Positions 27,837 to 35,104 of a stretch of DNA of 50,936 nt are shown here, in pieces. This DNA is from CAYVTV01 sp964526475. Lineage in GTDB: Bacteria > Bacteroidota > Bacteroidia > Bacteroidales > GCA-2748055. Every line of letters starts with the position of its first letter. Positions within the stretch are counted from its first letter, which is position 1. The position numbers and the translations under genes are program-made. The DNA lies in contig CAZGKF010000017.1 in the NCBI GenBank assembly GCA_964526475.1, positions 1-50,936 on the forward strand, written 5' to 3'. The notes beneath the pieces are model-generated. The model did not search any database, was not told the DNA's origin, and was given only the letters and a program-made list of their open reading frames with translations.

Positions 27837-28829
27837 TTAACCGGAAACAGGTTTTACTTTTTGCTCCAGCATCATGATATCTGCAATGACAATAGCTGCT
27901 GCTGCCTCAACAATAACAGGCACACGAAGTGCAATACATAAATCATGTCGGCCTTCAATTTTAAGATCTGTCAATTTCCCTGTCTCCATATTCATCGTTC
28001 TTTGAGAAACCTGAGTACTGCTGGTGGGTTTAACGACAATCCTGAATATTATGTCATTGCCATTTGTTATTCCGCCGTTGATTCCTCCTGCATGATTAGT
28101 GGCAGTTTCCCCATTAACAGAAACATAAAGATCATTATGTTCAGACCCTGTCATTTCAGAAGCCTTAAAACCTGCTCCGAATTCTATTCCTTTTACCGCC
28201 GGAATCGAAAAAATCATATGGCTCAATAAGGATTCCACTGAATCAAAAAATGGTTCTCCCAGACCTGCCGGTACATTACTGATAACACACTCAACTACCC
28301 CTCCTATGGAGTCACCCTTCTCAAACGCTTTATTTACTGCCCTGTCAATATCTTCCATCCCTCCTGCCCTGATCAACCTGGCGTTGACCTTTGTGGTTCC
28401 AATAACTTTTTTCGCTATAACACCAGCAGCCACAATTCCAAGGGTAAGTCTTCCGGAGAAGTGCCCTCCTCCCCGAAAATCTTCATAACCTCCATATTTT
28501 AGTGATGCGACAAAATCAGCGTGTCCGGGACGCGGAGTCTCTCTTAATTTCAAATAATCGGAAGATCTGATATTGCTATTCTCAAATGCAAGCAGAATAG
28601 GAGCTCCCGTGGAACAGCCATTAAAAACTCCACTCATTATCCTTACCATATCTGCTTCTTTTCTTGGTGTAGTTCCTTTAGCTCCACTTTTTCTTCTTTT
28701 AAGGTCATTGCGGAAATCCTTTTCATCAAGAGCTATTCCGGCAAGGACGCCATCAATAAGCATTCCTACTGAATTACCATGCGATTCGCCAAAAACCGAC
28801 ACTCTGAAAATTCTCCCGAATGAATTCAT
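27837..28829 (-). CDS. aroC: Chorismate synthase
   Basis: Converts EPSP to chorismate with reduced FMN, the last step of the shared shikimate pathway. The 330 residues carry VSVFGESHGNSVGMLIDGV, the FMN-site segment RPGHADF, GGGHFSGRLTLGIVAAG and NHAGGINGGITNG. It is slightly shorter than the usual length of about 355, with no missing core motif. It overlaps aroD by four bases (ATGA), showing translational coupling. Confidence 0.95.
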   Translation of the reverse strand: MNSFGRIFRVSVFGESHGNSVGMLIDGVLAGIALDEKDFRNDLKRRKSGAKGTTPRKEADMVRIMSGVFNGCSTGAPILLAFENSNIRSSDYLKLRETPRPGHADFVASLKYGGYEDFRGGGHFSGRLTLGIVAAGVIAKKVIGTTKVNARLIRAGGMEDIDRAVNKAFEKGDSIGGVVECVISNVPAGLGEPFFDSVESLLSHMIFSIPAVKGIEFGAGFKASEMTGSEHNDLYVSVNGETATNHAGGINGGITNGNDIIFRIVVKPTSSTQVSQRTMNMETGKLTDLKIEGRHDLCIALRVPVIVEAAAAIVIADIMMLEQKVKPVSG

Positions 28830-29467
28830 AAGTTTGTGCCTAAAATTTTATAAATATCTTTCATTTCACTCCATGTCAACTGACCCGGAGCTGTAACTGT
28901 TTCCGTTCCGGAAGCGGCAAAGGTAAACTCAGCCCCTAAAAGTAACGAGGCTACACGAACTATCTTCCCCGATTCTCCCATCCCAATGACAACTTTTCTC
29001 CCACCTTCCTGGTAAAGAGATAAAAGTCTGGCCGCATCGGCATAACTCTTTGACATACAGGCTATTTTCGCCACATCAGCTCCGAAAAGGTAACATTGCT
29101 TTAGAATTTTATTCAATTCCTTTGTATCAGGAGTTATATGGTAATTGTGGTATGAAAGAATCAACTCAGTATCTCTGTTTTTAATAATCTTTTTTATTTC
29201 CCCTATGAAATTATCACAGGCCTCCAACTCCACATCAATAAAATTCACCTTATTTTCTATTGCAAAACGATACAATTCCAGTCTCTCATCATCTGACTTC
29301 TCTGTAGGACGCAATGTAAATACTGAATACGGAACAATATCTATGATCCTGCTATATTCATCACCTGACCAATTAAGAAGATCTGCACGAAGCTCCAGCA
29401 TCTGTAATTCCTTTGCCAGTTTAATCGCATCGTGAAAATCTGTTATTCCAAGACTAACGCAAATCAT
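28826..29467 (-). CDS. aroD: Type I 3-dehydroquinate dehydratase
   Basis: Dehydrates 3-dehydroquinate through a Schiff base. The 213 residues start MICVSLGITDF at the ATG preferred here; an in-frame ATG at 29488 would add seven residues and deepen the overlap with aroB. Seen: ELRADLLNW, the His in ILSYHNYH, the Schiff-base Lys in VAKIACMSKS, and GMGESGKIVRV near the C-terminus. Type I is the enteric form rather than the type II (AroQ) found in many bacteria. It is tightly packed between aroB and aroC. Confidence 0.9.
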   Translation of the reverse strand: MICVSLGITDFHDAIKLAKELQMLELRADLLNWSGDEYSRIIDIVPYSVFTLRPTEKSDDERLELYRFAIENKVNFIDVELEACDNFIGEIKKIIKNRDTELILSYHNYHITPDTKELNKILKQCYLFGADVAKIACMSKSYADAARLLSLYQEGGRKVVIGMGESGKIVRVASLLLGAEFTFAASGTETVTAPGQLTWSEMKDIYKILGTNL

Positions 29468-30491
29468 AGAGTAATGATTTAAGATCATTAACTAAAAATG
29501 TTTTAATAACAGCCCTGCCTGCTTCCTCCAGAAGAATCAACTGGATTTCTGTTCCGGCTCGCTTTTTATCTTTTTTCATAGCATTTGTAAAACTACCTGG
29601 ATCAATTTCTTTCCGGACAGGCAGGCCGGCACGCAATAAAAGTTTTATTAATCTTTCGGATTCTGAGGGTTGAAGCAGCCCGACATTTACCGAAACTTGC
29701 GATGCCATAGTCATCCCGATCGACACAGCCTCTCCGTGAGGAATCCTGTAAAGTTTCTCAAGACTATGTGCAAAGGTATGACCAAAATTTAATATTTTCC
29801 TTTCAGCAGTTTCAAATTCATCAGATTCAACAATACTTACTTTAGTTTTTACTGACTCATAAACTACTTCATTCAGAACCTTCGCATCCAAAGATAATCC
29901 CTTATCAATATTTTCTTCAAGGTATGAATAAAAATCCTTTCTTTTTATTACTGCATATTTAATAATTTCCGCCCAACCCAAAATAAATTCCTTTTTTTCC
30001 AGTGTTTTAAGCATGAAAGTGTCACAGATTACAAATTCAGGTTGACGTATAGTTCCAATTATATTTTTATACCCCTGCAAATTTACACCATTCTTCCCTC
30101 CAATAGCCGCATCTACCTGTCCAAGCAGGGTTGTTGAAACGAAACCAAAAGGAAGCCCACGCATATACGTCGAAGCAACAAAACCTGCAATATCTGTAGT
30201 TATTCCTCCTCCAATACCCAGTACAAACCAGGATCTGTCAACCTCGGCTTTTAAAAGTTCCTTATAAATACGGGTAATTGTTCTCAGGCTCTTTGAGCTT
30301 TCACCTTGTAAAACTGTAATTACAGGACCTTCCGGAAATTCCTTTGCATAAAACCTTTGTACATTCTCGTCAGCTATTATAACCGTTTTTCTGCCGTTAA
30401 GATATTTGAAAGTATTACTTAAAGACTCTCCTGTATATATATGGCAAACTCCTGATGCACTATGAAGCTCTACAGATCTCATTTTATTCAT
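29454..30491 (-). CDS. aroB: 3-dehydroquinate synthase
   Basis: Converts DAHP to 3-dehydroquinate with NAD and a divalent metal. The 345 residues carry GIGGGITTDIAGFVASTYMRG (NAD site), TTLLGQVDAAIGGKNGVNL, EIIKYAVI and the metal site NFGHTFAHSLE with GEAVSIGM. It overlaps the upstream DAHP synthase gene by 8 bases and the downstream aroD by 14, typical of an operon under one control. Confidence 0.95.
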   Translation of the reverse strand: MNKMRSVELHSASGVCHIYTGESLSNTFKYLNGRKTVIIADENVQRFYAKEFPEGPVITVLQGESSKSLRTITRIYKELLKAEVDRSWFVLGIGGGITTDIAGFVASTYMRGLPFGFVSTTLLGQVDAAIGGKNGVNLQGYKNIIGTIRQPEFVICDTFMLKTLEKKEFILGWAEIIKYAVIKRKDFYSYLEENIDKGLSLDAKVLNEVVYESVKTKVSIVESDEFETAERKILNFGHTFAHSLEKLYRIPHGEAVSIGMTMASQVSVNVGLLQPSESERLIKLLLRAGLPVRKEIDPGSFTNAMKKDKKRAGTEIQLILLEEAGRAVIKTFLVNDLKSLLYDLR

Positions 30492-31578
30492 TTCCCTCCT
30501 TATTCATAATAACAGTCTGGTGATTAATTGATTCCTGATGAATTGCCTGGAATACTTTTAAAATAAATTCCTCACTAAGTCCTTTCCTGCTTCCCAGAGA
30601 AATCCTTTGATTTAGAATATCGTCCCAGCGTTTGGTCTGTAAAATTGTGATATTCTGCTGTTTTTTATATCTCCCAATATCTTCAACAATTTTAATCCTT
30701 TTCTCAAATATCTGTATTATTTTGTCATCCAGTTTATCAATCTGCTCCCTTAATTCAGCCAGTGTCATCTGCGAAATTCCATTCTTATCAGGTTCACGAA
30801 GAATGAGCTTCTTCAGCAAATCGTCCAGGGCAGCAGGTGTAATTTGTTGTTTGGAATCACTAAGAGCTTTATCTGGATTAATATGTGTTTCGATAATAAG
30901 ACCATCGAAATTCATGTCCATGGCTTTTTGTGATATATCCAAAAGAAGATGCCTGTTTCCGCAAATATGAGATGGATCAGTAATAATTTTCAGTTCGGGA
31001 ACTCTGCGTCGAAGTTCAATAGGAACCTGCCATTGAGGATCATTTCTGAAAAGTGTTGAATCATAAGAGGAGAAACCGCGATGTATAGCAATTAGTTTAT
31101 TTAATCCACTGTTATATAGCCGTTCAAAAGCTCCTATCCAAAGGTCAACATCAGGATTAACAGGATTTTTAACCATAATAGGAATATCCACCCCTCTCAA
31201 TGCATCGGCAATATCCTGAACAGCAAAAGGGTTGGCAGATGTACGCGCACCTATCCATAATATATCAATACCATTTTTGAGGGCTTCGTAAACATGTTTA
31301 ACATTGGCTACTTCAATTGTTGTTAACATTCCTGTTTCCTCCTTTACCCTGCGTAACCATGCAAGGCCCTCACTACCTATGCCTTCAAAAGCATTTGGCC
31401 GGGTTCTTGGTTTCCATATCCCGGCTCTGAAAATTTTTATTCCCATCGCTGCCAGTTCCCGGGAAGTACCCATTACCTGGTCTTCGGTTTCCGCACTGCA
31501 TGGACCGGCAATGATGATGGGCCTTTGCATGATTTCTCCGAAATCAGTAAAAGGTTTAATATTCATTGAATCTTTCAT
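30484..31578 (-). CDS. Bifunctional DAHP synthase / chorismate mutase
   Basis: A 364-residue fusion. The N-terminal DAHP synthase of the KDO8P-synthase-like (AroA-beta) class (about 10-265) shows IIAGPCSAET, FRAGIWKPRTRPNAFEGIG, WIGARTSANPF, MVKNPVNPD, IHRGFSSYD and DPSHICGNR. The C-terminal AroQ-type chorismate mutase (about 278-355) shows AELREQIDKLDDKIIQIFEKR and VEDIGRYKKQQ. It thus catalyses the first step of the shikimate pathway and the first step after chorismate toward Phe and Tyr. The fusion is common in Bacteroidetes, where the mutase domain can mediate feedback by prephenate or chorismate. The gene is 11 bases after pheA and overlaps aroB. Confidence 0.95.
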   Translation of the reverse strand: MKDSMNIKPFTDFGEIMQRPIIIAGPCSAETEDQVMGTSRELAAMGIKIFRAGIWKPRTRPNAFEGIGSEGLAWLRRVKEETGMLTTIEVANVKHVYEALKNGIDILWIGARTSANPFAVQDIADALRGVDIPIMVKNPVNPDVDLWIGAFERLYNSGLNKLIAIHRGFSSYDSTLFRNDPQWQVPIELRRRVPELKIITDPSHICGNRHLLLDISQKAMDMNFDGLIIETHINPDKALSDSKQQITPAALDDLLKKLILREPDKNGISQMTLAELREQIDKLDDKIIQIFEKRIKIVEDIGRYKKQQNITILQTKRWDDILNQRISLGSRKGLSEEFILKVFQAIHQESINHQTVIMNKEGNE

Positions 31579-31589
31579 AATTAGTAAAA

Positions 31590-32450
31590 TTAATCTATAA
31601 CAGAGACCCCTTTTTCATATTCTCCCAATATACCCAGATCACTTGTAAAAGGTTTGACTGCTTCCAGAGATTTATGGTACCAGTCATAATCTTTAAAAAC
31701 TACATCTATATAAAACTGATATTCCCAGTCCTTTCCCATTATGGGAAGAGATTGTATTTTCGTGAGATTTATATCATAATAAGAGAGTATCGATAAAATT
31801 TTCGATAAGGATCCGGTTTGGTGAGCAAGAGCAAAATGCAATGAGGCTTTGTTAACCTTGTTCAGATCCGGTTTAGAACCATTTTCTCTCAGGATCAGAA
31901 AACGTGTATAATTCATTTTATTTGTCTCAATTCCTTCAGCTAAAACCTCCAGATTGAATTTTTTAGCTGCCAGATTACTTGCTATGGCTCCCGTACTTTC
32001 TAATTGCTTGTCACTGATTTCCCTGGCACTTATAGCAGTGTCAATACTTTCAATAAGTTTAATATCCGGATACTGATCAAAAAATTCCTGGCATTGAAGA
32101 ATCGCCATAGGATGAGAATATACTTCCCTTAAATCTTGAATTTTCTGATCTTTCAGAGCAATTAAATTCTGCTTAATTCGCAGATATATCTCGCCTATTA
32201 TATGCATGGGAGAATCTTTTATCAGACTGTAATTAGGGAGAATGCTTCCTGCAATGGAATTCTCAATCGCCATAATCCCAAAATCAGCCTTTCTTTCCTT
32301 CAAAGACTTCATCAAATCCTTAAAAGTATTTCTGGGGTATATATCAATATTCTCGTCCTGAAAATAATGTATTGCTGCAATTTCGTGAAATGCTCCGAAA
32401 CCTCCCTGAATTGCAATTTTAATACTTGCATTTTTATCCTTGCTCTTCAT
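31590..32450 (-). CDS. pheA: Prephenate dehydratase with ACT domain
   Basis: Converts prephenate to phenylpyruvate, the Phe branch. The 286 residues contain the PDT domain (about 10-185) with AIQGGFGAFHEIAA and the catalytic NYTRFLIL, and an ACT domain (about 205-280) with HQTGSLSKILSILSYYDINLTKIQSLP, the Phe-binding region in homologues. So enzyme-level feedback by Phe is likely, in addition to the attenuator upstream. It is the first structural gene of the six-gene operon, starting 131 bases after the attenuator's T run. The chorismate mutase activity is supplied by the next gene. Confidence 0.95.
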   Translation of the reverse strand: MKSKDKNASIKIAIQGGFGAFHEIAAIHYFQDENIDIYPRNTFKDLMKSLKERKADFGIMAIENSIAGSILPNYSLIKDSPMHIIGEIYLRIKQNLIALKDQKIQDLREVYSHPMAILQCQEFFDQYPDIKLIESIDTAISAREISDKQLESTGAIASNLAAKKFNLEVLAEGIETNKMNYTRFLILRENGSKPDLNKVNKASLHFALAHQTGSLSKILSILSYYDINLTKIQSLPIMGKDWEYQFYIDVVFKDYDWYHKSLEAVKPFTSDLGILGEYEKGVSVID

Positions 32451-32580
32451 CCGTATATATTTTTGTTTCCAGTGGCCGGAAGAATGCCGTATGTGTAAAA
32501 ATTATTTTGACGCTGACAAGCTCCTGAACCAGTTTCATACGTGTTTGTTTGTGTAATACATGAATGTTTAATAATATTAA

Positions 32581-32612
32581 CAAAAAAAGGCCCCGGTTAT
32601 CGCCGGGACCTT
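32581..32612 (-). terminator. Intrinsic terminator of the pheA leader (attenuator)
   Basis: Read leftward, aaggtcccgg pairs with ccggggcctt (nine of ten positions, one A-C mismatch) around a six-base loop and is followed by a run of seven T (32588-32582). It stands between the leader ORF and pheA, in the same direction as the operon, so by default transcription would stop before pheA. Segments 32587-32596 and 32603-32612 are the two arms. Confidence 0.9.
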
Positions 32613-32653
32613 GTTTTTATGTACATCTCATTTTACAGATACAATTTCCCGGC
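32602..32653 (-). promoter_or_regulatory. Antiterminator pairing of the pheA attenuator
   Basis: Immediately after the leader stop codon, gccgggaaattgt (32653-32641, leftward) can pair with acaaggtcccggc (32614-32602): seven pairs, a 2x2 internal loop, then four more pairs. This uses the 5' arm of the terminator, so the two structures exclude each other. The post-stop segment can alternatively pair with atttccgg (32700-32693) inside the leader ORF. These are the 1:2, 2:3 and 3:4 pairings of a classic ribosome-controlled attenuator. Confidence 0.85.
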
Positions 32654-32722
32654 TTACTGCTTCACTAAGAAGTAAAAGTAAAAAAAGAAAAACCGGAAAT
32701 ATTTACTGAATAATGTTTTCAC
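32654..32722 (-). CDS. Phe/Tyr-rich leader peptide of the aromatic operon (pheL-like)
   Basis: A 22-codon ORF too short for routine gene calling. It starts with GTG (MKTLFSKY...) and its second half reads FRFFFFYFYFLVKQ before TAA. It contains 8 Phe and 3 Tyr codons in 22, with nine of the eleven between codons 8 and 18. Its start lies about 16 bases after the predicted transcription start. Its stop is followed directly by the antiterminator segment, so a ribosome that finishes would cover that segment, while one stalled at Phe/Tyr codons would leave it free. This is the arrangement of enterobacterial pheA leaders, but with Tyr codons added, fitting an operon that makes both amino acids. The start codon is the weakest part: no in-frame ATG exists. 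Confidence 0.85.
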   Translation of the reverse strand: MKTLFSKYFRFFFFYFYFLVKQ

Positions 32723-32744
32723 CTTTTTTAATTGAAATCCGATG

Positions 32745-32775
32745 CAAAATAAAGCATAATACTTATAAATTCCAA
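32745..32775 (-). promoter_or_regulatory. Candidate promoter of the aromatic operon leader
   Basis: Read leftward, TTG (32775-32773) and TTATTTTG (32752-32745) are 20 bases apart, close to the Bacteroidetes TTTG / TAnnTTTG consensus with one mismatch in the -7 element. It predicts a start near 32738, leaving about 16 bases before the leader GTG and roughly 290 bases before pheA. The remaining part of the gap up to 33039, on the side of the rightward methyltransferase, is AT-rich and holds nothing else I can name. Confidence 0.6.
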
Positions 32776-33039
32776 GTGAATAGATAAAAAAATGGCAGAC
32801 ATAACTGCAACAGGGAAAATACAAGTGATATCCTGTAAAGAGTAATAAGGATTATGCCGGTAAAATCGAAATTATTCTTTTATAATGATATTTTCATTTA
32901 AACTGAACTGCACAATCAGTCAATAATAGATATAAGTTGCGGAAAAGAAGATAATTAATATGACCAGATCAGAATAATAAGATTCATTATCTTTATCAAC
33001 CTCAAATGTAACAGAAATAATGATAAGTGCTTAAACATT

Positions 33040-33690
33040 ATGGTCATTGCATCCACAATTAAACCTTACTGCATATTATGTAACTCAGAAACTGATCTGT
33101 TTTATAAAGATCTTACAACTAGTTACTACAAGTGCCGGAATTGCTTCTCTGTATTTATGTATCCCGGCTGCTTCCCAAATCCTGAAAAAGAAAAAAAAAG
33201 ATATGAACTTCACAATAATGATGTTAATGACATCAGATACCAGAATTTTGTAATGCCAATTATTAATGAATTAACCAGGAAATTTAATCCACGGAATACC
33301 GGACTTGATTTTGGGGCAGGAACAGGCCCGGTTATTACAAAACTTTTAAGTGATAAAGGATATCATATGGAATTATATGATCCATTTTTCTGGAATAATC
33401 CTGAAAAACTTAATCTTAAATATGATTTCATCGTATGTTGCGAAGTGATTGAACATTTTCATAATCCATACCATGAATTTGATTTAATGCAATCGATACT
33501 GAGGGAAGAAGGTATGATTTTCTGTATGACCGAATTCTATTCTGAAGAAATCGATTTCCCCAACTGGTATTATAAAAATGATCCCACTCATGTCTTTTTT
33601 TACCATAAAAAAGCTCTGGAATGGATTAAGAAGAATTTTAATTTTGCAACATTAAAAATCCAGGGAAGAATGGTGCTCCTGGGAAAATAA
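33040..33690 (+). CDS. SAM-dependent methyltransferase with N-terminal zinc ribbon
   Basis: A 216-residue class I methyltransferase. The N-terminus has two CxxC knuckles (C11/C14 and C32/C35) forming a zinc ribbon-like module. The SAM-binding motif I is LDFGAGTGPVITKLL (about 88-102), followed by an acidic strand end (MELYDP) and DFIVCCEVIEHFHNP (motif post I/II, about 130-144). The pattern is that of Methyltransf_23-type proteins of uncertain substrate, often small molecules or sugars. It is divergent from the aromatic operon and 77 bases before nth, with no operon partner that reveals the substrate. Confidence 0.8.
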   Translation: MVIASTIKPYCILCNSETDLFYKDLTTSYYKCRNCFSVFMYPGCFPNPEKEKKRYELHNNDVNDIRYQNFVMPIINELTRKFNPRNTGLDFGAGTGPVITKLLSDKGYHMELYDPFFWNNPEKLNLKYDFIVCCEVIEHFHNPYHEFDLMQSILREEGMIFCMTEFYSEEIDFPNWYYKNDPTHVFFYHKKALEWIKKNFNFATLKIQGRMVLLGK

Positions 33691-33767
33691 AAGTAAACCA
33701 CCACCCCCGGAGGTGCCTTTAAGAATAAAACACTCTAAAAGAAGGGAAAATACTATCAATCTATAAA

Positions 33768-34427
33768 TTGAATATGACAAAAAAAGAAAGGTTTAAAAGA
33801 GTAATAGAGTGGTTCAGAGAGAATATGCAAATTGCTGAAACAGAATTACGCTACAGAAATCCTTATCAACTAATTGTAGCAGTTATTCTTTCAGCACAAT
33901 GTACCGATAAAAGGGTTAATATGATAACTCCCATTTTCTTTGAACGCTTTCCGGATGTTCAGACCCTTGCCGCTGCAAATGTAAAGGATATTTATGAATG
34001 TATCAAAACATGCTCATACCCTAACAACAAATCGAAAAACCTCCTCGGAATGGCGAGAACACTGGTTCTTGAATTTGACGGTATAATACCCTCCGAAACC
34101 GCTCTGCTACAAAAACTTCCGGGAGTAGGGAGGAAAACTGCAAACGTAATTGCATCAGTGATATACGATAAACCTACCCTTGCAGTTGATACTCATGTTT
34201 TCAGAGTTGCAGCAAGATTAGGCCTTACAAGTAATGCGAAAACACCTCTTCAGGCTGAACTGCAGTTAATAAAACATTTACCCGAATCTTTAATCCCTAA
34301 AGCTCACCACTGGCTTATTCTTCATGGACGCTATATTTGCAAGGCAAGAAAGCCAATGTGTTTCGAATGTGGACTGAAAAATGTGTGTTTGTATTTTCAT
34401 AGATCAGGGAACACAGTAATAACTTAA
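33768..34427 (+). CDS. nth: Endonuclease III (base-excision DNA glycosylase/AP lyase)
   Basis: Removes oxidised pyrimidines and cuts the abasic site. The 219 residues contain ILSAQCTDKRVN, the helix-hairpin-helix LPGVGRKTANV with the catalytic Lys, VDTHVFRVAARLGL with the catalytic Asp, and the C-terminal 4Fe-4S site C-x6-C-x2-C-x5-C (CKARKPMCFECGLKNVC). All catalytic and cluster residues are present. The start is the ATG of MNMTKKERF; the second Met two codons later is equally possible. Confidence 0.95.
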   Translation: MNMTKKERFKRVIEWFRENMQIAETELRYRNPYQLIVAVILSAQCTDKRVNMITPIFFERFPDVQTLAAANVKDIYECIKTCSYPNNKSKNLLGMARTLVLEFDGIIPSETALLQKLPGVGRKTANVIASVIYDKPTLAVDTHVFRVAARLGLTSNAKTPLQAELQLIKHLPESLIPKAHHWLILHGRYICKARKPMCFECGLKNVCLYFHRSGNTVIT

Positions 34428-34520
34428 AACCAAATGAATAAAGGAACAACAACCTTTATCCCTGTTAAAAGCAGAATTACCAGTTTCCGGAAGTTTTCAA
34501 CAAAAAAAATCTCTAAAAAC

Positions 34521-34551
34521 TTGTATTAGTATTTTTTAAATATTACCTTTG
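34521..34551 (+). promoter_or_regulatory. Promoter upstream of the MORN/YwqK-like gene
   Basis: TTG at 34521-34523 and TACCTTTG at 34544-34551 with a 20-base spacer match the Bacteroidetes promoter consensus well. The predicted start is near 34558, giving a leader of about 70 bases. An imperfect TTAAC/GTTAA dyad (34554-34568) lies at the predicted start point. Confidence 0.7.
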
Positions 34552-34630
34552 TGTTAACTGTATGTTAATTTAATGTTAAGTTGTATTCAATCTTAAAAAA
34601 GTATTTCGTAACCTTTTAATTTCTAAGATC

Positions 34631-35092
34631 ATGAAAACAATACTATCCTTTATTATGACATTCTTCCTATTTGTTCTTTCATTTGGACAAATGATTGAAG
34701 ATAAGAACGGTATCTATTATGCCAACAATAACAAACCATTTTCAGGAGAGCATACGGAATATTTTGCAGATGGCTCAACCCGTATGGTTATGAATCTAAA
34801 TAATGGTTATCTTGATGGAGAGACCAGGATATACTTTGAAAACAACATTCTTAAAGAGATCAGATCCTATTTGAAGGGACAATTTGATGGTAAATGGATT
34901 ACTTACAATGAAAAGGGAGAGAAGATTGCTGAAGCTAATTATCTGGATAATAAGAAGCACGGTAAATGGTATATTTGGGATAATAATGGAATTCTGAGAT
35001 ATGATATGAGTTATAAGAATGGAGAAAAATCAGGTATCTGGTTTGAATGGGATGAAAAAGGAACTCTTATCAGGAAGCAGGATTTTAATTAA
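34631..35092 (+). CDS. Secreted MORN-repeat / YwqK-like protein
   Basis: A 153-residue protein with a signal peptide (about 1-19, ending LSFGQ) followed by about five MORN-like beta-hairpin repeats: NGYLDGETRIYFENN, KGQFDGKWITYNEKG, DNKKHGKWYIWDNNG and NGEKSGIWFEWDEKG. In databases such proteins are called toxin-antitoxin system YwqK-family antitoxins, but the secretion signal and the absence of any toxin neighbour argue against an antitoxin role here. It is more likely a periplasmic or surface beta protein. Its end is 12 bases from the convergent recombinase gene. Confidence 0.8.
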   Translation: MKTILSFIMTFFLFVLSFGQMIEDKNGIYYANNNKPFSGEHTEYFADGSTRMVMNLNNGYLDGETRIYFENNILKEIRSYLKGQFDGKWITYNEKGEKIAEANYLDNKKHGKWYIWDNNGILRYDMSYKNGEKSGIWFEWDEKGTLIRKQDFN

Positions 35093-35104
35093 TTCATATT
35101 CTCA

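Noticed and set aside
32434..32538. 34-codon leftward ORF (starting MKLVQELV) overlapping the pheA start
   Set aside because: It is out of frame with pheA, has no Phe/Tyr run or stem after it, and lies downstream of the attenuator. Translational coupling is possible but unsupported.
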